Source of the DNA: Tritrichomonas musculus
Taxonomy: Eukaryota > Parabasalia > Tritrichomonadida > Tritrichomonadidae
NCBI GenBank assembly: GCA_039105265.1
Contig: JAPFFF010000004.1
Location: forward strand, 1,240,001 to 1,304,000
Length of the DNA stretch: 64,000 nt
Direction of reading: 5' to 3'
Shown here: one piece after another, positions 41,036-51,700 of the stretch
How the letters are laid out: each line of letters starts with the position of its first letter
Numbering within the stretch: position 1 is the stretch's first letter
Notes under the pieces: generated by a model
Databases searched by the model: none
What the model saw: the letters and a program-made list of their open reading frames with translations, nothing else
What the model was told of the DNA's origin: nothing
Translations under genes and position numbers: made by a program

Positions 41036-41529
41036 TTGTAAAAATAAAATTGAGAGTTAATGGTCAAATTTTAATTTGAAATTATTTCCTAAAAATGTTG
41101 AATATCTTGAATTTACTCGTATCATTCTTGAACCTATTAACCAATTAATTTCTTGAAATTCAGCCCTTCGGATGCTTCAATATAAAATATTGCAAAAATA
41201 TCTTGGAATTAGCAATTATTTAAATTAAAAAAAAAAAAAAAAAAACATATATCATACATACAATTATAAGAATATTATGTTTAATTCACAGACTATTTAT
41301 GTGATAAGAAGCCATATGTTGTACCTATTGCGAGAAAATTAATCTATTTTGATTCAATCAAGTGATATTGAAAAAATATTTACGATAAAGAGCACATTCA
41401 GAGAAAATTTTAGTTTTTATCACAATTTTATTTTTATTTTCAAATGCCATTTAAATTTGAAAGCTGATAAAATTATGATATCAAAATCCTATGAAATATG
41501 AAATCATTTTAATTTTAGGTTTGTAATAA
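41036..41529. other. Divergent intergenic region
   Basis: No gene; AT-rich, with an A run at ~41229-41244. It must hold the promoters of the Furry-like gene and of the first tubby gene. Confidence 0.6.
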
Positions 41530-43290
41530 ATGAGGCCAAACCAAAATATACCAGATAATTATCAAAATAACTTGGGACAATATAAGCCCCCAATGCAGCA
41601 AAACTATCAAAGGCAAGAAAATTATCAAATGCAACAAAATCAGCAAATGCAGCGAAATTACCAAATGCAACAGAATTTCCCAATGCAACAAAATCAACCA
41701 ATGCAACAGAATTGTCCAATGCAACAGAATTGTCCAATGCAGCAAAATCAACCAATACAACAAAATCAACCAATGCAGCAAAATCAACCAATGCAACAAA
41801 ATCAACCAATACAACAAAATCAACCAATGCAACAAAATCAACCAATGCAACAAAACTATCAGATGCCAAATAATCAGCAAATGCAACAGCCACAACAATA
41901 TGCTGGTTTTAAGCAAACGCAGTCAAGACCAATACCTCCTATTCCAAGCAGTGGGTATCAACCAACAACATTGGTTAGACGTTGCTCTTCACAAAAAATG
42001 CCTTTAAGGCCAACATCTTCAAATGGATCAATGATGTCGCTCCAATCATCAGGTAAGCTTTCTTCAATGCAATCAATGGACTCATCAGATTCAGAACCAT
42101 TATTGCCATGTTCAGATGATTCACCTCAAACATCTCAACAAGTAGTTAAAAAAACTCATACTTTTGATGTAGTTTATAATAATATTACTTACAAAGTTGA
42201 TCCAGAACTTCTTGCAGATGCGTCTGCCAGATTCAAGGAAATGGTCCATCCTTACATTGAAGATAACGAACGTTTGAATGGCATTCATCTTGAAGTTCTT
42301 GGTGATAAATTCTCATATAGGAATATGAATAATTTCCTTAAACTATGTCAAAATCTTCCAACAGATGTTGAAAATTCAGAAATGGAAGAAATTTGCGAAA
42401 TTGCAAAAATGTTTGGAGCAGAAAAAATATATAATACAGGTGTTGCTTTTATACAACAAAATCTTGATGCAAACTTTTCAGTTCCTGACAATAAATATGA
42501 TGGTTCAGATGGTAAAAAGTATTTATTTATACATGATGAAAATCGTGTTCTCCGACATTCAAATGAAACGGAAAATGAAAATTCTGAAGGATCATCAAAT
42601 GATGATAATGATGTTGAAGATGATAATACACCAAATGAAATTCAAAATAATGCTGGTCATGACCAAGTCATGAATGATGGTTCTAAAAAAGAAATAGATA
42701 CTTCAAAAATTAGTTCTGTTATTTATATTGTTAAACGTGATAAGCGTCCGTTAAAGTTGCCAGTTTATCATTTTTATGATAATGGAACATGTTTGTTTAC
42801 TGCAAAAAGAAAAGATAATAACATTTACATAGGCGAAGGCTTTGATGTTCATATAAATAAAAATATGAAAAATCATGTTGCGCATATTTATCAAGATGAT
42901 GCACTTCACAACATTGTCTTCCTTAAAGATATGAATTTCAAAATTAATTACGTTAATTCTGGAAAGCCTAATCATCTTTCGCTTGATACTCATTTCACAT
43001 ATAATAATAGAGAAATTAAATGGTCTCCAAAGACGCCTAAGTATGATGCAATAAAAGATAAATATTATTTGAATTTCCATGGTGAACATCATCATACTCC
43101 AATTGGTTCAAAGAAAAATATTGTCTTACAAAATGATAATGGTAGCACAACTTTCATTGTAAGGAAAATGGATGAAGATATGTTCGAGATTGAATGTCTT
43201 CCACTTATCGATCCTTTGATTATTTTTACAATTGGTCTTTCAGACATTATGGGCCCGTATATCGATCCTCTTGCTGAAATTGAATTTTAG
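41530..43290 (+). CDS. BTB-tubby-like protein 1 with QPMQQN repeats
   Basis: A 586-residue protein. Residues ~20-112 are a run of QPMQQN-type hexapeptides with S/P-rich sequence after it. A BTB/POZ-like domain follows (~205-330; FDVVYNNITYKVDPELLADA, SARFKEMV, NNFLKLCQNLPTD, EICEIAKMFGAEKIY). The C-terminal ~190 residues match the tubby fold: FYDNGTCLFTAKRKDNNIYI, IKWSPKTPKYDAIKDKYYLNF, HGEHHHTPIGSKKNIVLQ, STTFIVRKMDEDMFEIECLP, and LIIFTIGLSDI. Tubby domains bind phosphoinositides in the membrane; the KRK motif in the first strand keeps the basic residues used for this. It heads a tandem set of three. Confidence 0.8.
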   Translation: MRPNQNIPDNYQNNLGQYKPPMQQNYQRQENYQMQQNQQMQRNYQMQQNFPMQQNQPMQQNCPMQQNCPMQQNQPIQQNQPMQQNQPMQQNQPIQQNQPMQQNQPMQQNYQMPNNQQMQQPQQYAGFKQTQSRPIPPIPSSGYQPTTLVRRCSSQKMPLRPTSSNGSMMSLQSSGKLSSMQSMDSSDSEPLLPCSDDSPQTSQQVVKKTHTFDVVYNNITYKVDPELLADASARFKEMVHPYIEDNERLNGIHLEVLGDKFSYRNMNNFLKLCQNLPTDVENSEMEEICEIAKMFGAEKIYNTGVAFIQQNLDANFSVPDNKYDGSDGKKYLFIHDENRVLRHSNETENENSEGSSNDDNDVEDDNTPNEIQNNAGHDQVMNDGSKKEIDTSKISSVIYIVKRDKRPLKLPVYHFYDNGTCLFTAKRKDNNIYIGEGFDVHINKNMKNHVAHIYQDDALHNIVFLKDMNFKINYVNSGKPNHLSLDTHFTYNNREIKWSPKTPKYDAIKDKYYLNFHGEHHHTPIGSKKNIVLQNDNGSTTFIVRKMDEDMFEIECLPLIDPLIIFTIGLSDIMGPYIDPLAEIEF

Positions 43291-43931
43291 TTAGGTAGTT
43301 CATGCAACTAAATTTGATTTTGTTTTTCAGTTATATATAAAAAATTAATATTATCAAATTTTGTTTTTTTTTTATATTATTTTTCATAGAAATTAATTTC
43401 AATATGGAATTATGAGAGATTGTGGCTTGATACAGATTCTGTAAAAAAGTTGAAAAAAATACTTTATGCTATTCAAATTATTAATAAATAGTATAAAGTA
43501 TTGAACAAGATGTATATATTGTGTATAGATTTATTAATGCTAAATCATCACTGTAATTATCAAAAAATAATAATAATAATAAAGATATAATAATCTTATT
43601 GAAAATGTGGTTTATTTTTGAAAATAATTTTCATGAGTGTGGCTGATATTAGAGATCATGTAAATTATCTTGATAGGAAAGTAGATAAAAAAAAAGATTA
43701 AAAAAAAAACTAAAAAAGATTCTCTTTGATTTATCTCATTTAATTAACGGAAGTCAAATTAATTTGATTTGAAATATTTGAATATTTTATTAAAACATTT
43801 CAATGAAATAAAAATATTTGTTATATAAACAAAATAATTAATTGAAAAAAATGGACTTTTTAAAGAAAACCCTCAATTTATTTTGAATGCAAAATAAAAA
43901 ATGTATGATATCATTTTGAATTTTACAAAGC
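43291..43931. other. Intergenic between tubby paralogs 1 and 2
   Basis: AT-rich, no gene. TCATT at 43911-43915 lies about 20 bases before the next start and is a likely initiator. Confidence 0.5.
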
Positions 43932-45161
43932 ATGCTCAATAAAACATTTCCAATTGTTTATCAGGGAAAGCGTTATTTAGTTGATCCAACTTGTCTTATT
44001 CAATCTTCTGCAAAGTTTCATGAATTAATTACGCCATTTCTTCATAATGGTTTCGATATTGATACTCTCCACTTAAAAATCAATTATGATAAATTCACCG
44101 AAAGAAATGTCAACAATTTTCTCAAACTTTGCCAAAACCTTCAAACAGATGTTCAAAATTCCGAAATTAAAGAAATTTGTTTACTCGCCAAAATGTTTAA
44201 AGCAGAGATTATATATAAAACTGGTATTACATTTGTTCAACAAAGCATAGATCCAAACTTTGTTATTCCAAATAATATGTTCAATGAAGAAAATGTAACA
44301 TTTCTGCTGATTGAGTCTGAACAAACAGTTCCATCAGCAACACAATCGGCATCAGATTTTCAAATTGCACCAGAAATGCAAACTGCTCCAATCGTCAGAA
44401 TTGCACCAGAAATAAAGGCTGTTTCTGCAATGGAAACTGCCCCTACAGTACATATGACACCAATTGGGCCTGCAGCAGCATCAGTACATCATGTATATGA
44501 TTTAAACGAACTTGAATTTGATGAAAGTGGTGAATTTAAAAAAGTTGGTCAAAATCTAAAATTCAATAATCAAGCTCAAAATTCAACAGATAAGAAGAAT
44601 GAGAAAGATGTTAAGAAAAAGAAAATCCATTCAGTGTGGTATACTATTCAAGTTGAAAAGCCTTTGATGAAATGTAAACGATACAATTTAATCAAAGATG
44701 GTCAAGTAATATGCTCAGCAAAACAAAAAGATAATGAACTTGTTATTGCAGAAGGAGATAAAGTTCATATTAGAAATGATAAGAAAAACAGTGCAATTAT
44801 CACACAAAATCGAGAAGGTTTCAATATTGTTTCAATGGGCGATCAAGATTTCAAGATTTCTTATGTCCCTATTGGGTTAGATAAGAAATACTCAATGAAA
44901 GTTTCTTTTGTCCACAAAACCACAAAACTTACCTGGACACCTAAGATCCCTCAATATGCAACTTGTATAAACGGAGAATATGCTCACATTCCCCTTCATT
45001 CCAAAAAAAATATCATTTTGCAAAATCCCTTTGGTCACCCCACATTCATCCTTAGAAAAATGAAAAAAATGACATATGAAGCTGAATGCCATCCAGGGGT
45101 TTCTCCATTAGTTGTTTTTGCTATTTCACTTTCTCAAATCGTTGGACCATACAGTCCATGA
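43932..45161 (+). CDS. BTB-tubby-like protein 2
   Basis: A 409-residue paralog of the gene before it. The BTB-like domain starts almost at the first residue (NKTFPIVYQGKRYLVDPTCL to FVQQSIDPNF, ~3-115). The linker (~130-210) carries APE/AP-rich repeats (IAPEMQTAPIVRIAPEIKAV). The tubby-like domain covers ~235-409 (YNLIKDGQVICSAKQKDNEL, LTWTPKIPQYATCINGEYAH, IPLHSKKNIILQ, YEAECHPGVSPLVVFAISLS). The strand that is KRK in paralog 1 reads KQK here, so lipid binding may be weaker. It lacks the Q-rich head of paralog 1. Confidence 0.8.
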   Translation: MLNKTFPIVYQGKRYLVDPTCLIQSSAKFHELITPFLHNGFDIDTLHLKINYDKFTERNVNNFLKLCQNLQTDVQNSEIKEICLLAKMFKAEIIYKTGITFVQQSIDPNFVIPNNMFNEENVTFLLIESEQTVPSATQSASDFQIAPEMQTAPIVRIAPEIKAVSAMETAPTVHMTPIGPAAASVHHVYDLNELEFDESGEFKKVGQNLKFNNQAQNSTDKKNEKDVKKKKIHSVWYTIQVEKPLMKCKRYNLIKDGQVICSAKQKDNELVIAEGDKVHIRNDKKNSAIITQNREGFNIVSMGDQDFKISYVPIGLDKKYSMKVSFVHKTTKLTWTPKIPQYATCINGEYAHIPLHSKKNIILQNPFGHPTFILRKMKKMTYEAECHPGVSPLVVFAISLSQIVGPYSP

Positions 45162-45742
45162 TTTTCTTATTTTTTCAATATTATTATTTTTATTTATTTA
45201 TTTGTAGTACTTTTTAATAAAATGATGATTGTTTTAACATTAAAAAATATTATTTTCAATGTTCCTTTTGTTTTATTTTTTTAGCTTCATTATTAATAAT
45301 TTTTAGATTTTTATGAATTAAAATTTATTCATCACTATAATAGCACGAATAAGGTACTAATCAAAACATTGGCCTTAATTGAATCTAAATAATGAATAAA
45401 ATCCCTAAATTTGAATTATAAAACTTAAGATATAGATTTTCTTAAATATTGTTATATATGAATTATGACGATATTATATGTATAAAAATGGGATTTCACC
45501 TTGATTGGAATGATTAAAATTGTTATTTCATAGAATTTTTACTGTACAAAATAAATTTTATTCATTCAAATTTGATTGTATAACTTCAATTTTTATTTTT
45601 TATATACAAATTTTTAAATGAATTATTTTTTCAATTCTGTGGTTGGATTCAATAAATTCAATAAAGATTTTGAAAAATATGATGTTATCGTTCAAAATGC
45701 TGTATTGAGTCATTTCATATTAATTATATCTCAATTCTCTCT
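45162..45742. other. Intergenic between tubby paralogs 2 and 3
   Basis: AT-rich, no gene. TCAATTC near 45731, about 10 bases before the next start, is a likely initiator. Confidence 0.5.
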
Positions 45743-47086
45743 ATGTTAAATCAAAATTTCCCTGTTATCTACAAAAATTCTTTTTTTATGGTAGATCCGA
45801 TTTGTTTAAGTAATGTATCGCGCAAATTTCGAAATCTGATTCAACCATTTTTAAATCAGCCAAATGATCTTGGTAAAATGAATTTGCACATAAATTATCA
45901 AAAGTTTACAGAAAGAAATGTTGCGAATTTCCTCAAATTATGTCAAAATCTTCCAACAGATTGTCAAAATTCGGAAGTTGAAGAAATTTGTGAAATTGCC
46001 AAAATGTTCCAAGCAGATAATATATACAGCACTGGATTAAATTTTGTTAGAAATAATATTGATCCAAATTTCAGTGTTCCAGATCAAGAATTTGATGAAT
46101 CTAAAGGAATCTCATTTCTTGTTCTTTCAGCCGAAACCAAAAAAGTACATCATGTAAGTGATTTTAATTCGCTGGAATTTGATGATGAAAATTCGCACAA
46201 GGTAAATAATAATAATTTTGGACAAAATAACTCCAACCAAATCAGTAATAATTCATTTAATAGCCAAAGCAATAATAACCCATATAGTCAAAATGAAAAT
46301 ACCCGTTATACTCAATATACATTGAACCAAAATAATCAATATGTATATAGCCAAACCCAATTAAATCAAGGAGATTCAAGAGGCATTGATCCAAGTTCAT
46401 CTTGTCAAATTAATTTAAATTCGTCTGGAAAAAATTCGACAACTAATATTAGCAAAGAAAATAATAATTCAAATAAAAAAGATGTCAAAGAACCTAATAA
46501 ACAACAGATTCATTCTGTTATTTATGAAATTAAAGTTGATCCTCAATTTATGAAATTGCCAATAATTCACTTTATTGCTGATGGCCAAGTAGTTTTAACA
46601 GCAAAGCACAAAGGAAATACAATAGTTATTGGTAAAGGTTCAAATGTTCATCTCAAAAAAGATCGATCAAATCATGTTGCTAAAATTTCAATGCAGAATG
46701 GAATAAACACGGTCTCTTGTGAGGGTCAAGAATTTCATATTACATTTGTTTATTTTTCAGGACCTGGGACTTTTTCAGTAGCTGCTGACTTCATGCATAA
46801 AGGAAAATGCCTCCATTGGAAGCCTAAAGAGCCCAGGCATAACAAAGCTACAAATACTTATTCACTTTCACTCCATGGAGAATATCATCACTTTCCTTTG
46901 AAGTCAACTAAAAATACAGTCCTGATTAATGATCTTGATGAGTCTTGTCTCATTATAAGAAAGGTGGCTGAAGAGGAATATGAAGCAGAATGTCATCCTG
47001 ATGTTTCACAAATTATAATATTTGCTTTTGCGCTTTCACAGATAATTGGCCCAAATGAAGCTTATTCTACTATCATGAGAATGTAA
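45743..47086 (+). CDS. BTB-tubby-like protein 3 with Asn-rich linker
   Basis: A 447-residue paralog. BTB-like domain at ~3-115 (NQNFPVIYKNSFFMVDPICL, NVANFLKLCQNLPTDCQNSE, EICEIAKMFQADNIY). The linker ~150-250 is rich in N, Q and S (NNNFGQNNSNQISNNSFN and similar). The tubby-like domain at ~258-447 has FIADGQVVLTAKHKGNTIVI, CLHWKPKEPRHNKATNTYSL, YHHFPLKSTKNTVLI, and YEAECHPDVSQIIIFAFALS. Here the KRK position is KHK. The three genes share domain order and differ mainly in their linkers, as expected after tandem duplication. Confidence 0.8.
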   Translation: MLNQNFPVIYKNSFFMVDPICLSNVSRKFRNLIQPFLNQPNDLGKMNLHINYQKFTERNVANFLKLCQNLPTDCQNSEVEEICEIAKMFQADNIYSTGLNFVRNNIDPNFSVPDQEFDESKGISFLVLSAETKKVHHVSDFNSLEFDDENSHKVNNNNFGQNNSNQISNNSFNSQSNNNPYSQNENTRYTQYTLNQNNQYVYSQTQLNQGDSRGIDPSSSCQINLNSSGKNSTTNISKENNNSNKKDVKEPNKQQIHSVIYEIKVDPQFMKLPIIHFIADGQVVLTAKHKGNTIVIGKGSNVHLKKDRSNHVAKISMQNGINTVSCEGQEFHITFVYFSGPGTFSVAADFMHKGKCLHWKPKEPRHNKATNTYSLSLHGEYHHFPLKSTKNTVLINDLDESCLIIRKVAEEEYEAECHPDVSQIIIFAFALSQIIGPNEAYSTIMRM

Positions 47087-47271
47087 TGTTGTATAAATAG
47101 GTTTTTTAGATCAACTTTTTTTTTGGTTTTAAATTGAAAAATAAAGTATTCAAAGTTACAAATTTAAAAAAATGGTTATATCCCATAACAAAATAAAGGA
47201 AAACTAAAAATTATGAATTCTTTAATATTTATTAAAACACATAATTTATATATGATAATTCAGAATAAAAA

Positions 47272-48534
47272 CTACAGTGTTTGATAATCAATAATATGAT
47301 TATCTTCTTTTTCTTCTTTAATAAATGGAGGTGCGATTACACCATTAAAAACAAATGATGAATAAGCAAGTAAAATAAATCCAGCCAATTCCAACCATGA
47401 CCAATTTTTCCATTTTTCTCCAAAATCGCTAAAAATTCCAATAATTAGCATTGTTACCCAAGTTGTCAATGTTCTCAAAGCCTCAAAAATAGTTCTATGA
47501 ACTGAAGACATTGTTGCTGTAACTGACATTCCAGAGATATCATAGCATCCAATTGCTAAGCAAGCGACAATACAAATTAACAGAATAAATTTTGAATTCT
47601 TTATCATTAATAAGCTATCGTAGACATTTTCCAAAGAGCCGCCGAGTGGAGAAGGATCTTTTCCTGGTACAATGAAGCAGAAAGGAAAGCCGATAAATAA
47701 CATAATTAAAACTCCCCAAACGCCTTCCATTCCAACAACAAGCATCACTGGTAATTTCAACGTTTGTGTCATGTATTCGTCAAAAACAAGTTGCCAGCCT
47801 TGGATAACTTGGGCAATAATGATAATAATAATACCAATTAATCGATCAAACCAATTGAATCGTTCACTATTATTTTCTGAAAGTGATTCTAGTGGTCTTG
47901 AATCTTGAATAAATATTGTGTTATTTGCATACTCTGTATTATTTTTTTCGCTTAAATACGTCTCTGTGTAACTGTTTCTTTCAACTTTATCATTACGATT
48001 GTTATCGCTTATCATTACGCCAGCAACACCAACAATTATCAAAGAGACAATAGTAAGAATAATGCCAAACCATTGATATTTTTTGAATTTTTTCTTTAGA
48101 AACAAAATTGAAAAAAGTGTTGAAAAAATGCTCAAAGATCCACGAAGCATCATAAAAATTGAAACATTAATACGTGTTAGTCCAACAGTATTAATAAAAA
48201 TTGCAACTGTCGCGCATGTTGAATTCAACGAAGAAATCATATATTGATATTTTGAAAATGATTTTAAATTCATTGGTCCATTTGTAGGTCCCCAGTAAAT
48301 TCCAACAATCATTGCAAAACTCATTCCAAAAAACATAATAAAAACTTGCATTCCTGGTTTTTCAAAATAATGCTCAATATTCATATATCCTTGGCTTGGT
48401 ACAGTTAATTGAATTTTTGATGTTACTGAAGATATTGTTCCAAAAAAAAGTAGGAAAAATGCACTTAATCTTGAAATAATTAAGCTTTTTTTTGAAGATT
48501 TCATTTTACCAAAAAAATAAAAAGCATCTCTCAA
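47272..48534 (-). CDS. SLC35F6-like drug/metabolite superfamily transporter
   Basis: A 420-residue multi-pass membrane protein with about ten hydrophobic spans. The segments KPGMQVFIMFFGMSFAMIVG, INVSIFMMLRGSLSIFSTLF and FKKYQWFGIILTIVSLIIVG follow the order and wording of the SLC35F6 branch of the EamA/nucleotide-sugar transporter group (QxxxMFxGE, MLRGSxxxFxxLFS, WxGxxxxxxGLxxVG). An acidic loop with N-rich sequence (~180-225) separates the two halves. The substrate is unknown. ATG 48534 and the later ATG at 48504 (MKSSKKSLI) are both possible starts; the later one gives a more usual N terminus. Confidence 0.75.
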   Translation of the reverse strand: MRDAFYFFGKMKSSKKSLIISRLSAFFLLFFGTISSVTSKIQLTVPSQGYMNIEHYFEKPGMQVFIMFFGMSFAMIVGIYWGPTNGPMNLKSFSKYQYMISSLNSTCATVAIFINTVGLTRINVSIFMMLRGSLSIFSTLFSILFLKKKFKKYQWFGIILTIVSLIIVGVAGVMISDNNRNDKVERNSYTETYLSEKNNTEYANNTIFIQDSRPLESLSENNSERFNWFDRLIGIIIIIIAQVIQGWQLVFDEYMTQTLKLPVMLVVGMEGVWGVLIMLFIGFPFCFIVPGKDPSPLGGSLENVYDSLLMIKNSKFILLICIVACLAIGCYDISGMSVTATMSSVHRTIFEALRTLTTWVTMLIIGIFSDFGEKWKNWSWLELAGFILLAYSSFVFNGVIAPPFIKEEKEDNHIIDYQTL

Positions 48535-48705
48535 ATAAAATTTAATTTCAATTGTTTGTTAATAATTGCCTGAAAAAGTCATTTCTTTTCATAAAATAAA
48601 GCAATAAAGAGAAAATTGACTGACATCATTTTAAAAAAAAAAAATATATAAAAGATCAGAAACTGAATCTAATATAATAAAAAAAACTCACAGAATAATT
48701 ACTAA

Positions 48706-51700
48706 TCATTTTTGCTCTTGTTCATTCTGAGAATTTTCTTCTTCTTTAGGTTTTTCTTCTTCTTTCTGTTTTTGTTCTTCTTCTTGTTTAACCATTTTCA
48801 TCCAAACTTCCAGGTTTTCTTTAACATGTTCAACATTGACTTGTAGCTTAGGGAATACACGAGCTGTAACCTGATAAAGAGGAAGGCAAATAAAGTTATA
48901 GAATCCAATCTGAGATTTAGGTTTATCATTATTTTCACGATCATTCATTGGTGAAGATAATCCTATTCCATTTTCCTTTTCCATATCTCCTTGTCTAAAG
49001 AATTCTTCCTGTAAAATTGTGCACCATTTATCTGCAATTTCAAAAGGCCTAGAAACGTTTGAAATATCTGCAACCTTCAAAAGCAAGTCAAGTCCAATTT
49101 GTCTGTGATCTTCATTTTCAAAGGAGAATTCATTATTGTCTAGTAAATTGGATGTATTTTTTACAAGATTGAAATGGAGTGACATGTCTGTAGATAAAAT
49201 CAATTTAATGACAATGTTCCACATTTTTCTGACATTTTCTTTTGATAAAGAATGGAAAAGATTTAACTCATCTTTATCAAGGATATTAATTGTAATTGTT
49301 ACGTGGTGAGTTTCCATAACACTTTGGCCTTTGAAAAGAATTCCAAGTGGTGTTTCTGACTTGACATTGTATATGTTATTGTAACCGTTATGATTGGCAT
49401 CATGGCATATTGCACTAACAAGAAGTGCGAATATTTCGAGCCTTGTGAAGACATTTTCTAATTCGCCAATATGAAGTTCATATGCTGTGTATTGAAGAAC
49501 GTCGCAGGCATGAGTCCAGTTATGATATGGAACGTCGTTATAAGTCTTCCATAGTTCAAAGACAAATTTGAAAAGCATTTCATTGTTGATATCAAATTCA
49601 TCGCATATTTTGAATCGATTGAAAATATAAAACACAGTTCTGATGTGATCAATTCCAAGAAGATCGCATGAAAAAACGTTAATTGTAAGTATTTTTGCTT
49701 TTAGTTCTTCGCTTTGGAAACGTAATTTTTCTGGAATTGTGTTTGTCAAACTTCGCTCACTTTCAGAGACATATTTCATCATTTCGGTTTCAACATTTCC
49801 GTATTTTTCAATATCTTTCAAACGAGAGTTTTCAAGTGCAATTGCAGCAAATGTTGAAAATGATTTCATTAGCTTCATGTCATCATCTGTAAAAGAGCCA
49901 TTCTTTTTATTGACCATTTCGGCAACGCCCAGAAGAGTCCCGTCTGATCTTAAAAGTGGAGCTGCAATAACAGAAAGTTTGTTGATTGTAGGTGTGTTTG
50001 ATGATTGTTGAGATGATGATGAATTTGGAGAAGCATTTTCATCATCATTTTTGTTGCCATTGTTTTTAATAAAGCCAGCAAAGCGTTCATCATTCAAGCA
50101 ATCATTAATAATAAGTTCGTTTTGAGTTTGCGCACAATGACCAGCAATTCCTTTGCATAAAGACATCGCTGAAGGAACAAAGCCGCCATCAACAATGAAT
50201 GTTGAAAGTGAATTTGATGCATCTTCGAGAAGATATAATGAGCCATACTCTGCATTAATTGATCTTCTTGCATTTTGCATTATATCTGAAAGAATTCGAT
50301 GCACTGATTCTGATTTTGAAAGAGAGAACGACATGTTCATGAATGAGCGAAGTTGTGATGCCATGTAAACTGATTTTTGGAAAAGTTTTGCGTTTTCTAG
50401 TGAAATTCCACAAAATATATTGAATATTTGAATCAAATTCACATCCCACGAAGTAAATGGTTTATCGTCCAATCTATTTACCATTTCAGTTACGCCAATA
50501 ACTTCGCCTGTATTGTTCCTAATTGGTACAGATAATATCTGGCTTGTTCGATAGCCAGTTGTTTTGTCTGTAGAAGGATCGAAGTACTCACACTTATATG
50601 CGTCTGGAATATTCAAAGTACGATTTTCAATAACAGTTTTACCAACAATCCCTTTGTCAATGGGGATATCAATTCGTGTAGATAATCCTGATTGTAGAGT
50701 GGTAATTAAGCGGTCATGACTGTCGTTAACGAGGAAAAGCGAGCATCTGTCAGCATTTGTGAGGAGACGTCCTTTTTCAATTATGATTTCTGTAAGCTTA
50801 TTGGTATCTAGTTGGCCAGATATTTCTTCAGCTACATCTAAGAGAGCAGTTAACCCTTCTTTTTCAAGTCTATTTTTTTGAACCTCATTATCAACTTCCG
50901 TAAACGTTTCTGAGTTAGCAAATGAAAGTACCAAAACTTTTGATAATTTATAAAGATGTGTTATATCAACTTCAAAGAAAATAGGATACCTTCTATTACC
51001 TCTTAATGCAATTGCAAAGAGTTCCCCTTCTGATCTAATAACATGAACTAAAACTGGTTCTTCAACTTCACCATCAAAGATTGGATCATATGCAGGATGA
51101 TGAATATTTGATTGGCAGTTGAGATCGTTTCTGCCTGAATTGATTGTAAATCCAACTATTCCTCCTTTATTTATATCAAATATTGACTTGTGATCTGTAT
51201 ATCTTGCTAAATACTTAGCTTCAGAGTTTTTCTCTTTATCTTTTTCGTCAAGTTTGGATGAGCTCTTACTTTTAGTTCTTTGTTCTTTTAACTGATTTTC
51301 ATTTTCAACTTTCCAAATTTCACATTCTCGTGCATTGAAACTACGTGCAATTTTCATGCAAGATAAGTTGAAAAATTGTTCGGTACGCATGATTGGCAAA
51401 ATATCAGTTAAAAGTGATGGGATTGCTTTTCTATTTGATACTTGAATAATGAGTTCAAGTCTTTGAGCGAACCATTTTGATAATTCTACAATTTCTGAAT
51501 TAATTCTCTTATCTAAATCAAAAATAACTTGAAGAATTCCTTGATGCTTGTCACTCCCTCCATTTATTTTAATAAGTAAAATATTTTTGTTTGTAATTTC
51601 TTGGGAATTGTGAAATTTCTTATTAATATCAGAAAATAGCTTTTTATCCATCTCAGAAACAGGTTCAACATCTTCGAGAAGTTGGACATCATGATTTGAT

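Noticed and set aside
41504-41916. Reverse-strand frames with LVDFVAL or HWLILL periods
   Set aside because: They are mirror readings of the QPMQQN repeat in tubby paralog 1.
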